Source of the DNA: JASBZA01 sp964345295
Lineage (GTDB): Bacteria > Bacillota > Clostridia > Saccharofermentanales > Fastidiosipilaceae
Direction of reading: 5' to 3'
Assembly (NCBI GenBank): GCA_964345295.1
Contig: CAYFQG010000045.1
Coordinates: 1-5,920 of the forward strand
DNA: 5,920 bases
A program made the translations under genes and the position numbers. Each line of letters starts with the position of its first letter. The first letter of the stretch is position 1. The notes under the pieces were generated by a model. The model had not been told where the DNA came from. It ran no database searches and worked only from the letters and a program-made list of their open reading frames with translations. Of this stretch, positions 5,361-5,920 are shown piece by piece.

Positions 5361-5920
5361 ATGTTGAAAGAAACAACTGGTCGAGTAACGATTCCGACCG
5401 ATGAAGACATAGTCGAAGAGACTTTAGAGACTATGAAACTCTGGGGTGCCGATGCACTGAGAGACTGTGATGGTACAGAGTTTCCTAAGAAATTGATTGA
5501 CACGGATGCTAAAAAGTACAAGACATATTACACCACCCGTAAGGACAACGCTTGGGCCAAAGCCAATCCCGATGAGATTCAGCAAATCTACATTATGAGC
5601 CTGTTTTATATGGCGACTGAAGCCGAATTAAGAATCCCCTTGATGAAGCACATCTACCCCGAGATGCTTAAGGTAAATACCCATGATGATATTAAGTATT
5701 GGTGGGAAGTGGTGGACAGGACTACCGGTCAGGTCGTTCCTGTAGACCAGTGGTATTATGAAGACGAAACCGTAGAAGTCGTTCTGACGGATGCGACTCC
5801 CTACCACGAATATACAGTGAGCTTTTTGGCCTATATTATGTGGGATCCCGTACACATGTATAATGCAGTCGTGAACGACTGGAAGGATGTTGAAAAGCAG
5901 ATGACCTTCGATGTCCGCCA
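5361..5920 (+). CDS. GH112 beta-galactoside phosphorylase (N-terminal part, cut by window end)
   Basis: The first 186 residues of a family GH112 phosphorylase are present; the full enzymes are about 700-750 residues. Known members cleave galactosyl-beta-1,3-N-acetylhexosamine (lacto-N-biose, galacto-N-biose; EC 2.4.1.211) or galactosyl-beta-1,4-L-rhamnose (EC 2.4.1.247) with phosphate, giving alpha-galactose 1-phosphate in the cytoplasm. Family blocks seen, in order: GRVTIPTDED (residues 7-16), WGADALRDCDGTEFP (28-42), TTRKDNAWAKANPDE, WWEVVDRTTGQVVPVDQW and HEYTVSFLAYIMWDPVHMYN, then NDWKD and TFDVR near the end. These belong to the N-terminal part of the TIM barrel. No signal peptide is seen, as usual for the family. 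The catalytic acid and most specificity residues lie beyond the window, so the choice between HexNAc and rhamnose acceptor cannot be made. It opens a new transcription unit after a terminator. The start is ATG 5361, supported by a strong ribosome site. Confidence 0.92.
   Translation, partial: MLKETTGRVTIPTDEDIVEETLETMKLWGADALRDCDGTEFPKKLIDTDAKKYKTYYTTRKDNAWAKANPDEIQQIYIMSLFYMATEAELRIPLMKHIYPEMLKVNTHDDIKYWWEVVDRTTGQVVPVDQWYYEDETVEVVLTDATPYHEYTVSFLAYIMWDPVHMYNAVVNDWKDVEKQMTFDVR

Noticed and set aside
1..5920. Mobile element, CRISPR array, tRNA or rRNA genes
   Set aside because: No transposase-like product, terminal inverted repeats, regularly spaced identical DNA repeats or recognisable RNA gene sequence were seen.

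Overview
The window comes from a carbohydrate-utilisation region of what looks like a Bacillota (Firmicutes) genome. The evidence is strong purine-rich ribosome binding sites (AGGAGG type), short intergenic gaps, classic stem-plus-T-tract terminators, an XRE regulator of clostridial/bacilli style, and enzyme families (GH120, GH112) common in gut and saccharolytic Firmicutes and bifidobacteria. No species call is possible from the sequence alone. All recognised genes are on the + strand.

Layout: (1) Up to 727 is the 3' part of a MalG-type sugar ABC transporter permease, whose reading frame appears broken in the first ~120 bases, followed by a strong terminator at 759-800. (2) At 907-3752 are two closely spaced genes with a 20-base gap: a xylose-isomerase-like TIM-barrel sugar isomerase/epimerase and a GH120 beta-xylosidase with a parallel beta-helix fold. 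(3) A 161-base leader region with a candidate promoter and a hairpin precedes a 432-residue XRE-type DNA-binding protein (3914-5212) that carries a C-terminal repeat domain of the DUF4097/DUF2807 kind. It ends in a strong terminator at 5242-5286. (4) From 5361 to the window edge is the N-terminal quarter or so of a GH112 phosphorylase, which cleaves beta-1,3-galactosyl-N-acetylhexosamine or beta-1,4-galactosyl-rhamnose by phosphorolysis.

Inferred logic: the permease would belong to an importer of oligosaccharides. The GH120 enzyme lacks a signal peptide, so it would release xylose from short xylo-oligosaccharides inside the cell. The sugar isomerase would act on a released or modified monosaccharide. 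The GH112 enzyme is also a cytoplasmic family and would process a different imported galactosyl disaccharide, from host glycans or from rhamnogalacturonan. The XRE protein sits between the two enzyme units and may regulate itself or its neighbours; nothing in the sequence proves its target.

Most of the window is recognisable carbohydrate metabolism. The least ordinary items are the DNA-binding protein fused to a repeat domain of adhesin-like type with no membrane anchor, the extra segment of about 18 residues between the two predicted catalytic residues of the GH120 enzyme, and the frame disruption at the 5' edge.
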